From Eudromia elegans (taxonomy: Eukaryota; Chordata; Aves; Tinamiformes; Tinamidae): 64,000 nt of DNA. Where the stretch lies: positions 9,489,508-9,553,507 of the forward strand of contig PTEX01000004.1 in NCBI GenBank assembly GCA_003342815.1, written 5' to 3'. The number at the start of each line of letters is the position of its first letter. Position 1 is the first letter of the stretch. Below, in pieces: positions 49,201 to 61,200 of this stretch. The notes below the pieces were generated by a model. The model was not told the DNA's origin and did not search any database. It saw only the letters and a list, made by a program, of their open reading frames with translations. A program made the position numbers and the translations under genes.

Positions 49201-52200
49201 TGTATAGAAGTTGCGAGACCAACCAGTGTCAAGGTCATAGAAGTGATGACTCTTCTCAAGTAGCCTTCTCATAGCTTTGTCATACAGTTATCCTCATAAC
49301 CCTGCCTATAGGCAGCGAAGTTGTATGCACATATATGCATTTAAGCTTTTTGTTGTTATTGCATTGTGTAACTTGCAAAGCAGGAAGTATTTTTTCCTCA
49401 GAGTCTTTATTTTTGGCTTGTACTGACTTAGTCTGCCCTACTTGAAAGTATGAAGACTGCTTTGTTTGATGCGAGACTTCTTAGTAAGTGTTTCATATTT
49501 AGAAGCGCTTTATAAAACTTCTTTTGAGAAGAGCTGTCATACAGTTTAATGAACTTGATATGACTGGGCTTGCATTTTGTCTTGATTTTATGTTGAGTGA
49601 CACTCATTCTGAAATAAGTCTATCAGCCATACGACCAATTCTTGTTATTTAAGTAGAATATTTATAATATTAATATATTTGTAATGGGAATATATTGCCA
49701 ACAGCATTGTCTTGGTTTTCCTATTAGCAAAGTAGTAGCTACTTTGATGTTTCATTGTGTGTAAGGCTGCTTATGCAGAGTTTATAAAACTGCTTTTTCA
49801 ACCCAAACTTGAACCAGTGGAGCTGGAAAGCTCGAAGATTAGGTGTCTGTTTTAGTGAAGCTGCAGTGCTGTGACTAAAGTCTTTAGTATGTGACTGAGT
49901 TACTCCTATACAAACCCTTAATTTAGACACATATATTGATTTAGTTTAAATTGGCAATTCTCTGACTTCTGATAAATCAATATTTTAGGTTTGCGAATGA
50001 TAAAGTACAAGTGTATACCAAGACAATAATTTTGTTAATTTTGCATTCTCTGCCTATACTTGTAGAAAAGGCTTCAATATTAAAAGTTGGAGTGAGAAAA
50101 GATCAAAGCCATAATGTTGTGACTTTCTCTCCCTCATTTCATGCTCTTCAGTGTTTAAATGTGGATCAGCATGGCAGTCCTCGAGTTCTGCTAGGTCTCT
50201 GTTACACCTGAGCCATGCTGGAGCCCTGTCTCATGTGGGACTGCTCAGAGTCCCACAGAGAAGCTGCTTCCCCAACCTGATGTACCTGATACTTGGAAGA
50301 AATTCTGAGAATTCACCCATTGTCTGCTCCTCTCACGTAGGAAGTTCACTATCAGACTGGTTTTAGTTGATTTACAGGCATAACTTTATTGCTTTGTTAG
50401 CCTACATCCTGCAGCTCTGGGAAGCCACAGAAGCGTCACACATCTGTGCATGTGTTGCACATTTGAGCTGATGCTGCAAGATCTGTTTGAATTCTGTTAT
50501 TGACAGGGTTTGGAAATTGAGAGGACTGGTTAGCATGTGATGAGCAATATGGAAACGCAGCTTTCTTCAACAGTCCCTGTGCTAAAGCATTCACAGTCCA
50601 GAGGATGGACTAAAAGGTTGTTCAGGTTTGTCTCAAGTGCTTAATGTAATTGGAAAAATATATTTTAGACACACATTCCAGCATTCTTAGAATAGGTGTG
50701 AGGATTCCCTTTCTAGGCTGAGATATTTAGTCTGATACATGTCTTTTTTTCCCCCTCATCTAGATTTTTATTCCAGCAAGGAAGTAACAACAGTTCTAAC
50801 CCTAAATTGTATTATTTTTGCTTTGAAGATCTGTATCAAATTCTCACCATACTTGAATTCCTTTAGTAGTTAAATGCACTGTTGTATGCACTTTGAAGAT
50901 GGTGTTTGACACTGTTGCCTTGACATTTTACACATAATGACTAATGAATTTTGGAAATGCAGCCTTTTCCATCCCCCCTTTTTGTGTTTTTACCTCTTAG
51001 GTGAAGTTTTTAACTTATCTGAGTATCATCTAATGAGTGGAACAATCCATTTTGTAAAAGAGAAGGATTGTTATTTGCAGATTTCATTTATTAAAAACAA
51101 AACATGAAACTATTATATATATTGTGACGGTTATGCTCCTTCCCCATATATTTTCTGCAGACTATGCCTGCTAATACCAACTTATATATATTGCAGTTTA
51201 TCACATAAAACCACTTTCTTTTCCCCTAATACTTTATCATTGTCTCATGATACACTTCACTTTCTCCCAGCTTGTCTCCAGTTGTGTGAACAGTTACTAG
51301 ATTAAATACCACAGTTCATATTTACTCCTGATGCTTTTTACAGATCTCTTCAGATACTCTGCCTTTGTACCATGGCAAAACCTATGAAATGCAAAGCTGA
51401 ATGAGGTGAAACAGAAAGAAACTTGTTTTTCTACCTAGAATTTTATTTTTCTTAGAAATATCAGAAAATAAAGTGAAGCATAAGTTTTATCTCATCTCTA
51501 AAGGCTCTATTGCTTGAAAGATCTTAGGATAATGTAATAGTTGCTGAAGTTATCATTTTTGGTTTTTCTCCTTTTTTGCTATAGTAAAGAGCAAAAGATT
51601 AAGTTTGACAACACCCCAAATGTTGGCTAAACGTACAAGTGTGCTCTGTTGAGAAGGCAATCTAATACAGATGAAGTCTTCTGGTCTTGTTGGCTGCTCT
51701 TTGGCCAGAGTTTTTCATCAGATCTGTTTATGAAGCACTGATCTGCCCTCAGCATTATTATCTATTACTAGTTTAAATACGCATACTCTCTGCAGACAAA
51801 ACATGTCAGAAATATTGTCTAGTGATGTTAGCCAGTAGAAGAAATTTCCTTGCTCCCTTCCAAATTAACATACAGAGTAAGTGACTAAAAGGCATATTAG
51901 CACCAGACTTGCAGTTTTCTTTTTAGCCTGTTTTAGTCAGCCTTGGGCATCCCATTCTAAATGTGAAAGGAGTTTAGTATCCATAGTGCTATGCTTTATA
52001 TTAAAGCAATCTTTTATGCCACTATAACATTTGGAACCCAGAAATAATATTTCATTTTTTAAAAAACAGCTACTTTCTTTAAACAAGATTTGGACATCTC
52101 CAAGTGCCGGGTAGTTTTCAGATTTCAGACTGTCTCATGCANAAATCCAGTGCTGTAGACAAGAGCATGAAGTACATGAGGCTTGCAGATGGGTGTGTGC

Positions 52201-55200
52201 CACCAGTGTCAACACAGAACAAGGTAAATTGGTTCATTATGGAGGCTGCCATTCAAGAAAAAGAGAGTATTTCAAGAGCAAGGCTGGTAGCTTTGAACAG
52301 AGTCCAGGAAGTTGGATCCATCAGCATCTGAATTGCAGAAGAAAATATTTCTATTAAAGTACTTGTTAGAGAACTTAGGAGGAAAGTTTCTTGTTTTATT
52401 GGAAAATACATTCAGTTCTTTGTGAGATGGTTAACAAGTTAATTCATTGATGATTTAAAGTAGGCAGCACTCAGATGTATTTTTGTTTATTTTTTAAAAA
52501 AGAAAATCAACAAATCTATATGTTACTTCCACGGTCAGTGTTGGACAAAACAGCCCACTTGAAACAAACCAATATGCTCTGTCCCTACCCTTCCAGTGAG
52601 CCACTCCATACATGGCTCAATGAAGTTTATCTTTTAAGAGGCAGCAATGCATCACTGAACAATTACCTTGAGTACAGCCAGTTTTCACTGGCATGAACGC
52701 AAAGTACTTTTTTGCGTGATATCTTGGCTATATTAATCTGTGAGCCTTCTTGCAACTTTGAAATCATGTGCAGAAGAAGCATTAGAGGAAGGATTGGACT
52801 CTAGGAATTCGGTTGCTTCTGTTCAAGACATAATAATTTACTTATGAGTATCACCAACTACCACTGTGAGCTGTTGTGATCACTTCTTGTCATGGTACTT
52901 CTTGCAGTGTCAGTGCCTACCCGTGGCTAGTGTCCAGTTACGCAGACCAGTTCTTCCAGGTGTTTCAGTTTTGCTGCCACTGGCATCCTGTGATAGATAG
53001 TTCAACTGTTTTGGGAGCTATCTCACTTGGCCAGGAAATTAGCTACTGTGGCAAGGAAACAAGTTGGAAATAAGTGATTTTGGGGGTGAACAGAGGAGCT
53101 ATGTTAATTATAAAAAATATGGAACAGGCATGTGAAGATTAAAAAAAAAGACAAAAACACTTCTTTCGAGGAAGAGGCGAGATTTTTCTGGTGTAAGGCT
53201 TGACATTTTTTAGGCAGTCCTGTGGAAGTAGTCCCTATTGTCATGTTCTTGCCATTCTTACAGTGTAGTCCAACATATTTGTTCAGTTGTTGGACTTGCT
53301 CTGTATTATTTGTAGTAAGTCAAGAGAGATCCAAAATGGAAAGGAAAAATTAAGGACAGCAAGGGAACAAAATTAATCAGCAAGAAAAATCCAGTCTGTG
53401 AAGACAAAGGTAATGGTTTTCAGTCTTATTGATATGCCAGGAAGTGTAACGGGATAATAGAACAGCAAGTACAGTAATCTTAGAGAGAGCAGCCTGAAAA
53501 TACAGTGGCTGGTATATCCACGGGATAGGACTCGAAGAAGACAAGGTGTGGAAACCGGGACATGTGGGGTGTTGTAAATCTAGGAAGAGGGGAGAGATCA
53601 AGATAGGAGGAAGAGGAAAGGATTTGCTATGTTTTAAGAATGCAGTCTAAAAAGTCCATGTAATCAGATTGCATTTATAATTTCTTACTGTTAACATGGA
53701 TTTGATTAGATTCTTCTCCTTAGAATGTTCTAATGTTCTTATATTATGTAAGGGAGGTTCCTCTTACATCTATTAAATTAAAAACTTAGAAAGACCACTA
53801 TTTTTATTACAATTTACTTTTTTTTTTTTTTTTCCTCTTTAGGATCTGGGCAGGGGGAGGATGTGGAACCAAATAAAACCCGTGCCATTTTGTATTTCTT
53901 CCTGTTTTGTTGTAATTGACACAACACTGTCTTTCCCATCTCTCTCTTCTCCTGATTTGTAATCTGACTGTTACATTTGACTCTAAATTACCTAGGTTGT
54001 TCATATACATAAATGNTGTGCTCGGACCTTGTTGAGATTTGCTTCACGATATCTCCGAGGTCCTTCCAGTACATGCTCTGTGTTCACATACACCAGTAAA
54101 AATCTTTGCCATTCGGCACTTTAATTCCAGAGTTTCCTCACTTCTGACTTTTCTGATACTAATTTTCCCTTCCTCAAGTCAGTCAAATGCAGTCTAGAAT
54201 AGGTCAGCTGGACATAGTCTGTGCTTACCCATCCTGTACCATCACTTTCTGAATATATCCATTGGCTGCATCAAAGTGNAATTCCTGGTTTTGAGGATTC
54301 TTTTCTAAAAAAAAAGAAAAAATCTTTTAATATAATATCCTAGGTGGGTTTTTTGGTTTACATCTCACTCCTAAATCATCTTCAGTTACTTGCCCATTTC
54401 TCCAAAGGATGTGTTTATGCTTTTATTAACATTCCGTCCTTCAAAAATCCAGTTCAATGCTGTCATGTTTTGTTTTCTCAAATNTCTCCTCCATATCCAG
54501 TTCTACCATTATGACCATGTAAATCTGCCAGATAATTATTGTTACGTGGAGAGCCATTAGGGGGCCATATGTATCCTTCTTATTTATAGCTTGCAGATTT
54601 TTTGAAATAAATCAATCTGAAATTACTTAGCCTTGCATATATATATGTATGTGTATACACTGTGAAGTATATAATCTTTTTTTTTTCCTTTGTTCATGTT
54701 CTGATTATTTCATGTGCATGGAATGACTCCTCATAAGTGNAAGGTGCCCCTTTTGGTGCACATCTTCTGTTCTGGACTCTTATGTCAAATGATACATGTT
54801 TCAAAATATTTAAAAATGTTGCCCAAATAGAATTTTTTTTTTTTTAATCCATGAATTTTGCAAATCTGCATGTCAGTAGAATTGATTATATTGCTGTCAT
54901 TTTTTCTTCATTTATTTTTTCCAGTTCTAGCAGTCTGGGAGTATTGGGGGTAGATACTCTTGAGTTTCACATTCTGGAGATCAAGGCCCAGGGTGCTGCT
55001 GCAGTATACAGAGTTGTGGCACAGACACAGGAAAATACCTCAAACTAATCAGCGCTCTCTATTTAATTGTTTGGTGCCTCAGTTTTCCCCTTTTCAAAAG
55101 GGGTGTATGGTTTCCTTACCTTAAAGTAGTGCTTCTAAGGTGTGAATATTGCAAGGAAAAGGGCCATGTAAGTATTCAGAGAACATTCACTTTTATAGTA

Positions 55201-58200
55201 GGGTCATCAATAATGGGGTGTGGTATGTAAATATGATACGATACAGATGTTAAATTCACATACAAGAAAGCTGACTGAAGAGCAGGGCTCCTGACATTGC
55301 TGAATATTTAAGCTACCTATGTCGTGCCTAGGTAGGTGCATCCGTGAAAGGGAAAATGTTAATTATTCATAGTGCTTTGCTGTACCATAAAACTCGATTT
55401 ATTGAGACTATAATTTGTTCATGTTGCATCTCATAGGAAAATATATCAGAAGTAATTAATTGTATTCAGGATGTGATGTGGTAGATCTATCCACAGAGGA
55501 CAATTGAAAACAGTAGCGGCGTGGTATTGATTGCCTTTTAGGAGGAAAAAGATCTTGTCCCATTTCTGAATGTTAACAATTCAGAGAAAAAATTCCCACT
55601 TGGGAAAAATGTTTTCCAGGTTGCTTCACTGCCAGGTGTTTGACATTGAGTCGAGCCTTAGATGAATGAAGCTTATGGCAGCTTTTGGAAATGACCGACT
55701 CTGGGGAATCTCGGCTTCCTGCTGTGAAAGTTTCTATTTTCAAAGCACATCAGTTTCAGTGGGAATGTTCCAGTGGTCCCATATGCTACTTCTGACAGAG
55801 AGCAAAGTTTTTACCCTGAATATGAGACAGCTACTGAAGAGGTTCCCTTGCTGCTAACAAAATGAATTTCAATATGTTGCCAATGAGCGTGCGGCATGTC
55901 CCAACTGCTAATGGAATTTAACTCCATCAATTATTAATGGAAATTCTGCTCTGTTTTCCCTTTGCCTTTCCCTTTTAACTCCGCTACCTGCTACTGATAA
56001 GACTTTCTGAGTTCTGAAGCCGAAAAAGAATCACCCAAACAATGTGCTGGTTTGCTTTGAAACTCTTGCTGTATTTTCCTCCCCTCCCTCATGCGCTCTC
56101 TCCTTGACCTAGCAGCAGGAAGCCTTTGTCTGAGGTGTTCATCTGGAACAACTTTTCCACACTTGTTTTCATGTTCTGTTAGATTACAGGGCAGCAGGCC
56201 TACCTTTGAAGCTCCCTTCTCTTTTGTTTCTTTGCAGTGCACTCCAGTAATTAACTTTGTCCTTCTTTTATTTGTTCCAGTCAATCGCAGTCCACTCTGC
56301 TGAGCATCTTCTCCCAGGAGTACCAGGTTAGAAGTTTTCTCCTTTGTGAGGCTTGACAGGTGCCTAATTGAATGATGAATGTCCCTTTATTTCTTTGTAA
56401 TTGAACTGCCAGCTTTCTGATTGGTTTGGAGGATGTTCCCTTTTCCACATCAAGCACCGCCTGAGTCTCAGTGGATGGCTGCCAAGCCTACCCATCCATC
56501 TGTCTAATAACATCTAGCCTTTGCTTATTTGGTGGACCTGTAATAAATTATGCTAAACCATTATTATTCTGACAATAATAATTTCCCTGTGTTGCGTGGT
56601 TCCATGTGCTAAATGTTTGCTGACTTGCACTGTCAGTGCCGCTTTCCATTGCTGACAGAGATGATGATAAATGACCATAGCCGGAGTGGCAGAAGGCAAG
56701 AGAGGCAGAAAATGGAGTCATTTATCATGGGATGACAGGTGTCAGTCAAGTGGCAAGTCTCTATGGAATTACTTTTTGTAGTTTTTCAAATAAGTTGTTT
56801 TTAAGCAATGTTCTTCCTGGTTAAAAATGCCAATTGAATTGTAAAACCAGAGTGCACCAGACTTAGATGGAATTGAATTGAGGGAAAATTAATACAAAGG
56901 TTGAAAGAGAGAACAAGTTTTTCCTTGCCCTCTGCAGCCTTCAGTAAACTTATTTAGATTCAATTCTTGTGACCTTACTGGCTTTTACATATATGGTACA
57001 TTGCAGTACATCTGAAGACATTCAGTTCAATAGGTAGAGTAAAAGTCATTTCTGCCTAGATTTCTGAAAATACAGATGGCTTTATATAACAAAGTGTGGC
57101 TAAGAAATGTGTGTTTGGACAATCGTCATTTTTGTGTTTTGATCTGTGATACATTTATAAGACTCTTGGTTAGGGTTTTTTTTTTTTTTTTCTCCTCTTT
57201 TTTTCCCAGAAACAAGTGAAAAGAACACATGCCAAGCATCACACTGCTGAGGCTGTTGAAACTTACTACCAAAGGTATGACCTGCCCGCCCCATGAAAGC
57301 GCAGCATCGTAACTGCCAATTTTTAGGATAATTGTGAGTCAATTAGCTTATTAGGCTAATTTTCTGTAAATATACATCAGCAATTGGGCATTAGGTTTAC
57401 AGAAAGGCTTCACTAAAGATGTTTTTCAGTGAAATAGCAAAAATTTGGCAGCTTTGCTCAGTCTGATTAGGAGGGAGTTTTATGTCAAGGTAACAAAATA
57501 TTATTCCTTACAGTGCATGTCATAGAATTCATTATATATTGCCTATCATTTATAATCTCAGCATTTTGATGTCAAGACTAATATTGATGATAAATTCCTT
57601 AAAGTGAGGGAGGTTGCTTTGTTGCAGTTGCTTGTGTTTTTTAAAATAATGTTTGTGTTACTTTACAAAAAGTTGCATATTAAATTAGTGTATTGCCAGT
57701 TAAAGCATTAATTATTAGATCACTACTCTTTTATCAACAGAAGTGTCAGAAATAGCTTTTAAGGGGGAATGAAAGCCTTTAATGTCATTTTACAACATTT
57801 TACAATGGTATGCATCTTGAGCTAATAAATTGTAATTGCTATACCTTATAGTTTGTCTGTTAGTTCTATAGGCTTTTCTTAAAATATAGCAGTGACATAA
57901 TTGGGGCATGCTGATAACAGATAGATATATGCAATTAAAATATTACTTTGTAGACTGACATATCTGAAGAGCTTCCATGNCAAGTGATAACCAGACTTGC
58001 GATTATAGATGTCTCATATTTATGCTCAATATTTATCTTTATGAATTAGAAAAATAAACAAAAAGCCTTCATTTGTAAACAATTAACTACTCTCCATGAT
58101 TCCACAGAGTCATATATTTAAAACGTAAGGACAATTTGATTATATTAGACACCAGTGTTGAAAATAACATGTTGTGGTATTTTGGGGCTTGCTTTTCATT

Positions 58201-61200
58201 TCTTGCTAGATGTTTTGCTGTATTAAAAAATAAATACTGAGTCTCATTTTACTTTTTTCATTATTGATGCCTATCTAGGAAGAATATTGGTTTAAAAATC
58301 TGTTGCGATAATGGTCACAGATAAGCAATGCAATGTAATTGCTTTTCACTTCTACAGTCTTAGTAAAGAAACCTATGCTAGCTGTAACTGCTAAATAAAT
58401 AACTCTTTTCTTAGAAACACTGTAAATTCCCCAAACTTCTTTTGGGGGTTTTCCCCATACTTGGTATATAGTTCCAACAACTTAAACCCAAAACATGGAA
58501 CCAAATTTTGCTTTACGCAGAGCAATAGCTGTATGGGTGTCAGTAGGGTTGTAGGTATGATTAGGTTTGGCTCGCATTAGGTAGGAAGATATGGTCTTCT
58601 GTCCCCTTCTCTACTGTCTGCAGTATGATGGAAGTACATGACTGATGCATTATGTATGAAGTTCTATGATTGTGATAGGAAAAATTCTTTATGCTATTTC
58701 TAGGTATTTCATATTGCAGATGCCCTAACATGGCTGAATAAAATGCACATGTTTTAAAATCAGTGATGTTCTGGTTAATAGTTAGAAAAGTCATCTCCAT
58801 CCTGTTTTAGTAGATTTACTATGTAGTATGTTATGTAAGTTACAGGCGCAGACTACTTGAGTCAGAAGCCAGTCTGACATGCTACAAGCATAAACATGAC
58901 AAACACATCGTCTGCATTACTCTTTTCTAGCATCCATCTTGCAGCTGCAAACCTTCCATGTGTTTGGCAGGCTTCTTCCTGCTCCCACCTCCACGCAAAC
59001 AGATTAGAGTGCCTCTGTTGCTCTTCCACATCCTCAGTCTGCCTGTTTGGAAAGTGTCATTTCCAGAGTGCCCTGCTGGGAGCCAGCAGAAGGGCTGTTT
59101 AGTGAGTTTTCTCTGCTGAGACTTGTCTTAGATTTGGGAAAACATGGAGGCAACTTCCCAGAAAGATCAGCAAGCTTTTCAGAATGAGATTGCCATCAAC
59201 ATCTGAAGCCCGTCAGTCCATAATGGTATTAGAAATACCTGACAGTAAATTAGTCCATTGCAAGCTGTAGCTTTGGTGTTTAATCAGCTAGATGCCTGTT
59301 TTGGGATGTGTCAAGTAAATCTCCCTGCTGATTTTGTTTATGAATTCTCATTTTTTTCCCTACCAATGCAGGTTTTCAAGTGTTTCAGTATCAGTAGTAA
59401 TATATAATCATTGAGCCTTAGAATAAATTGAAAATAGAAAGCCTCCTCTGAGAAGAGTTATATGTAAATGGTGTTACACCCATTTCACAGAAAGGTAAAA
59501 ATGGGGAAAAAATGGTAATATCCCCGGAAAATGAGTAGAAGAGAGGCTTCAGTGGACAGATACTGATAGACCTAAAAGGACTATGAGAGTCTTCTAAAGA
59601 CATCATGCCTGCTGTATGACTTGTTAGCAGCTTTCTGTGTGGCTGCTGGTAGCATAAACTAACATGCTCCCATGTTGGTAGCCACTGTTCTTTTACAGGT
59701 ATCTATAAAGCACAAAGTGACTCCAAGTAATGTAGCTTCTTTCCCTTGACTCCTGAAAGCAGGTGTTGGGTGTTACTGAAACTTAAACTTCAAAATGTGA
59801 AAGTAACAGAGAGGAGGAAGGCAGTAATGTGTGGGGTAGTTGTCAGAAACATCACCGTGCCTTTGTATTGGTCTAATACCCTTAACTAGAAACCTTAAAA
59901 CTTTGTCATTGATAGAATAGTGACTTTCCCTATCCTAGAATTCTAAGTAGTTCTTTTAACTTCCTCTTTAAAATAATAATTTGATTATTAGACTCTTATT
60001 CCAGTGAAGCAAGCCTGTGGTTATCTAAACTGCCTAGCTGATAACACCTGTGATTAAATTTGTGATTTTAGGGTTTTGCGTTTAGTAATGAATGGAATAC
60101 GTGGCGATGTGTGCCTGCAGAGGTGATGAAGACCATGTGCAGCCCCCAAAGTTTATTATGAGTAACAGAGATTCTTGTCTCTTATGCGTCTTTAAATAAT
60201 GACATTATAATTATTTGTGTGGCATTAAACCTATACTTATATATATATGTATATATATTCTTAATTTATTTGCTGTGATTTTATCAATGACTTAATCGAG
60301 ATTGATATATCTTGAAGATGAGTGGGAAGCAACCTTGGATAATTAGTGATAGCTTAAAATACTCATTTCTCAGAACATTTCCTGTTAAATACTGTACCAG
60401 AGTATTTTCCCCCAAGTGAGAGAGTCGCCAGAGATACTCGCATGTGTAGGCTGGTCTTTTCTTGCCACTGGAGAATTACTTAGCTTTGTCTTGTCTAGGT
60501 ACCTGAATGGGGTGATGAAAAATGCAGCGGCCCCTGTGTTGCTGGAGCTGGCCAATGAGGTAATCATCTGTACTTTTTTCTTTAATCTTCCAATGTAAAA
60601 CCTAAGGGGCATATCTATAGTGACTTCACTGAGAAATGTAATTAACCTAAAAAAAATGGTTTCAAGGCACATTAGACATTTAAAATTGTTCCCCAGTCTG
60701 TTAGTACTTACAATAATTAGACAAAGAGCCCCATTTATTAATAAATCAGTTAATGTAATTAGTCTCTTAACTCCAAGGCAAATGTGTAAGAGACTCTGTG
60801 AATTTGTATTTTGCAGGAAATTTTGGACAAACTGAGTAACATAAGTACTCGTTAACATACTGATTTATTTAAAAAATCCCATAATGATTAAAGGGAGTTG
60901 TGTTAGGTTTACTTTCTGCTGTTGTTGCCTCTTTGTTTTTAAAATGTAGATTTTTTTTTTTGTAACAGGAAAAGTTAAAACAGTTTGTTTTCCTAGCTGC
61001 TTTTAATTCATTTTGTACAGATTAGAGAATGGCTAATGAAAACTGCTTTAATATAAAAAAATTAAACAGAATAAATTCCTCAGTATAGCCATTTCATAGA
61101 AAAGTTGCTGCAGTACAGTTGCCATTAGAGTATGACAGTAATTTATTGATGATGTTTATCAATCAGAATATAAATCTGCTTTGGGATACAAGGAGTTATT

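Noticed and set aside
58661-58680. TTCTATGATT as another CR1 terminus
   Set aside because: The flanking sequence lacks the rest of the CR1 3' UTR, and a single 10-base match is expected by chance in AT-rich DNA.
60385-60858. 157-codon minus-strand frame over CDIN1 exon 4
   Set aside because: It is antisense to a certain exon and to an ATTA-rich intronic stretch, and its residues show no domain.
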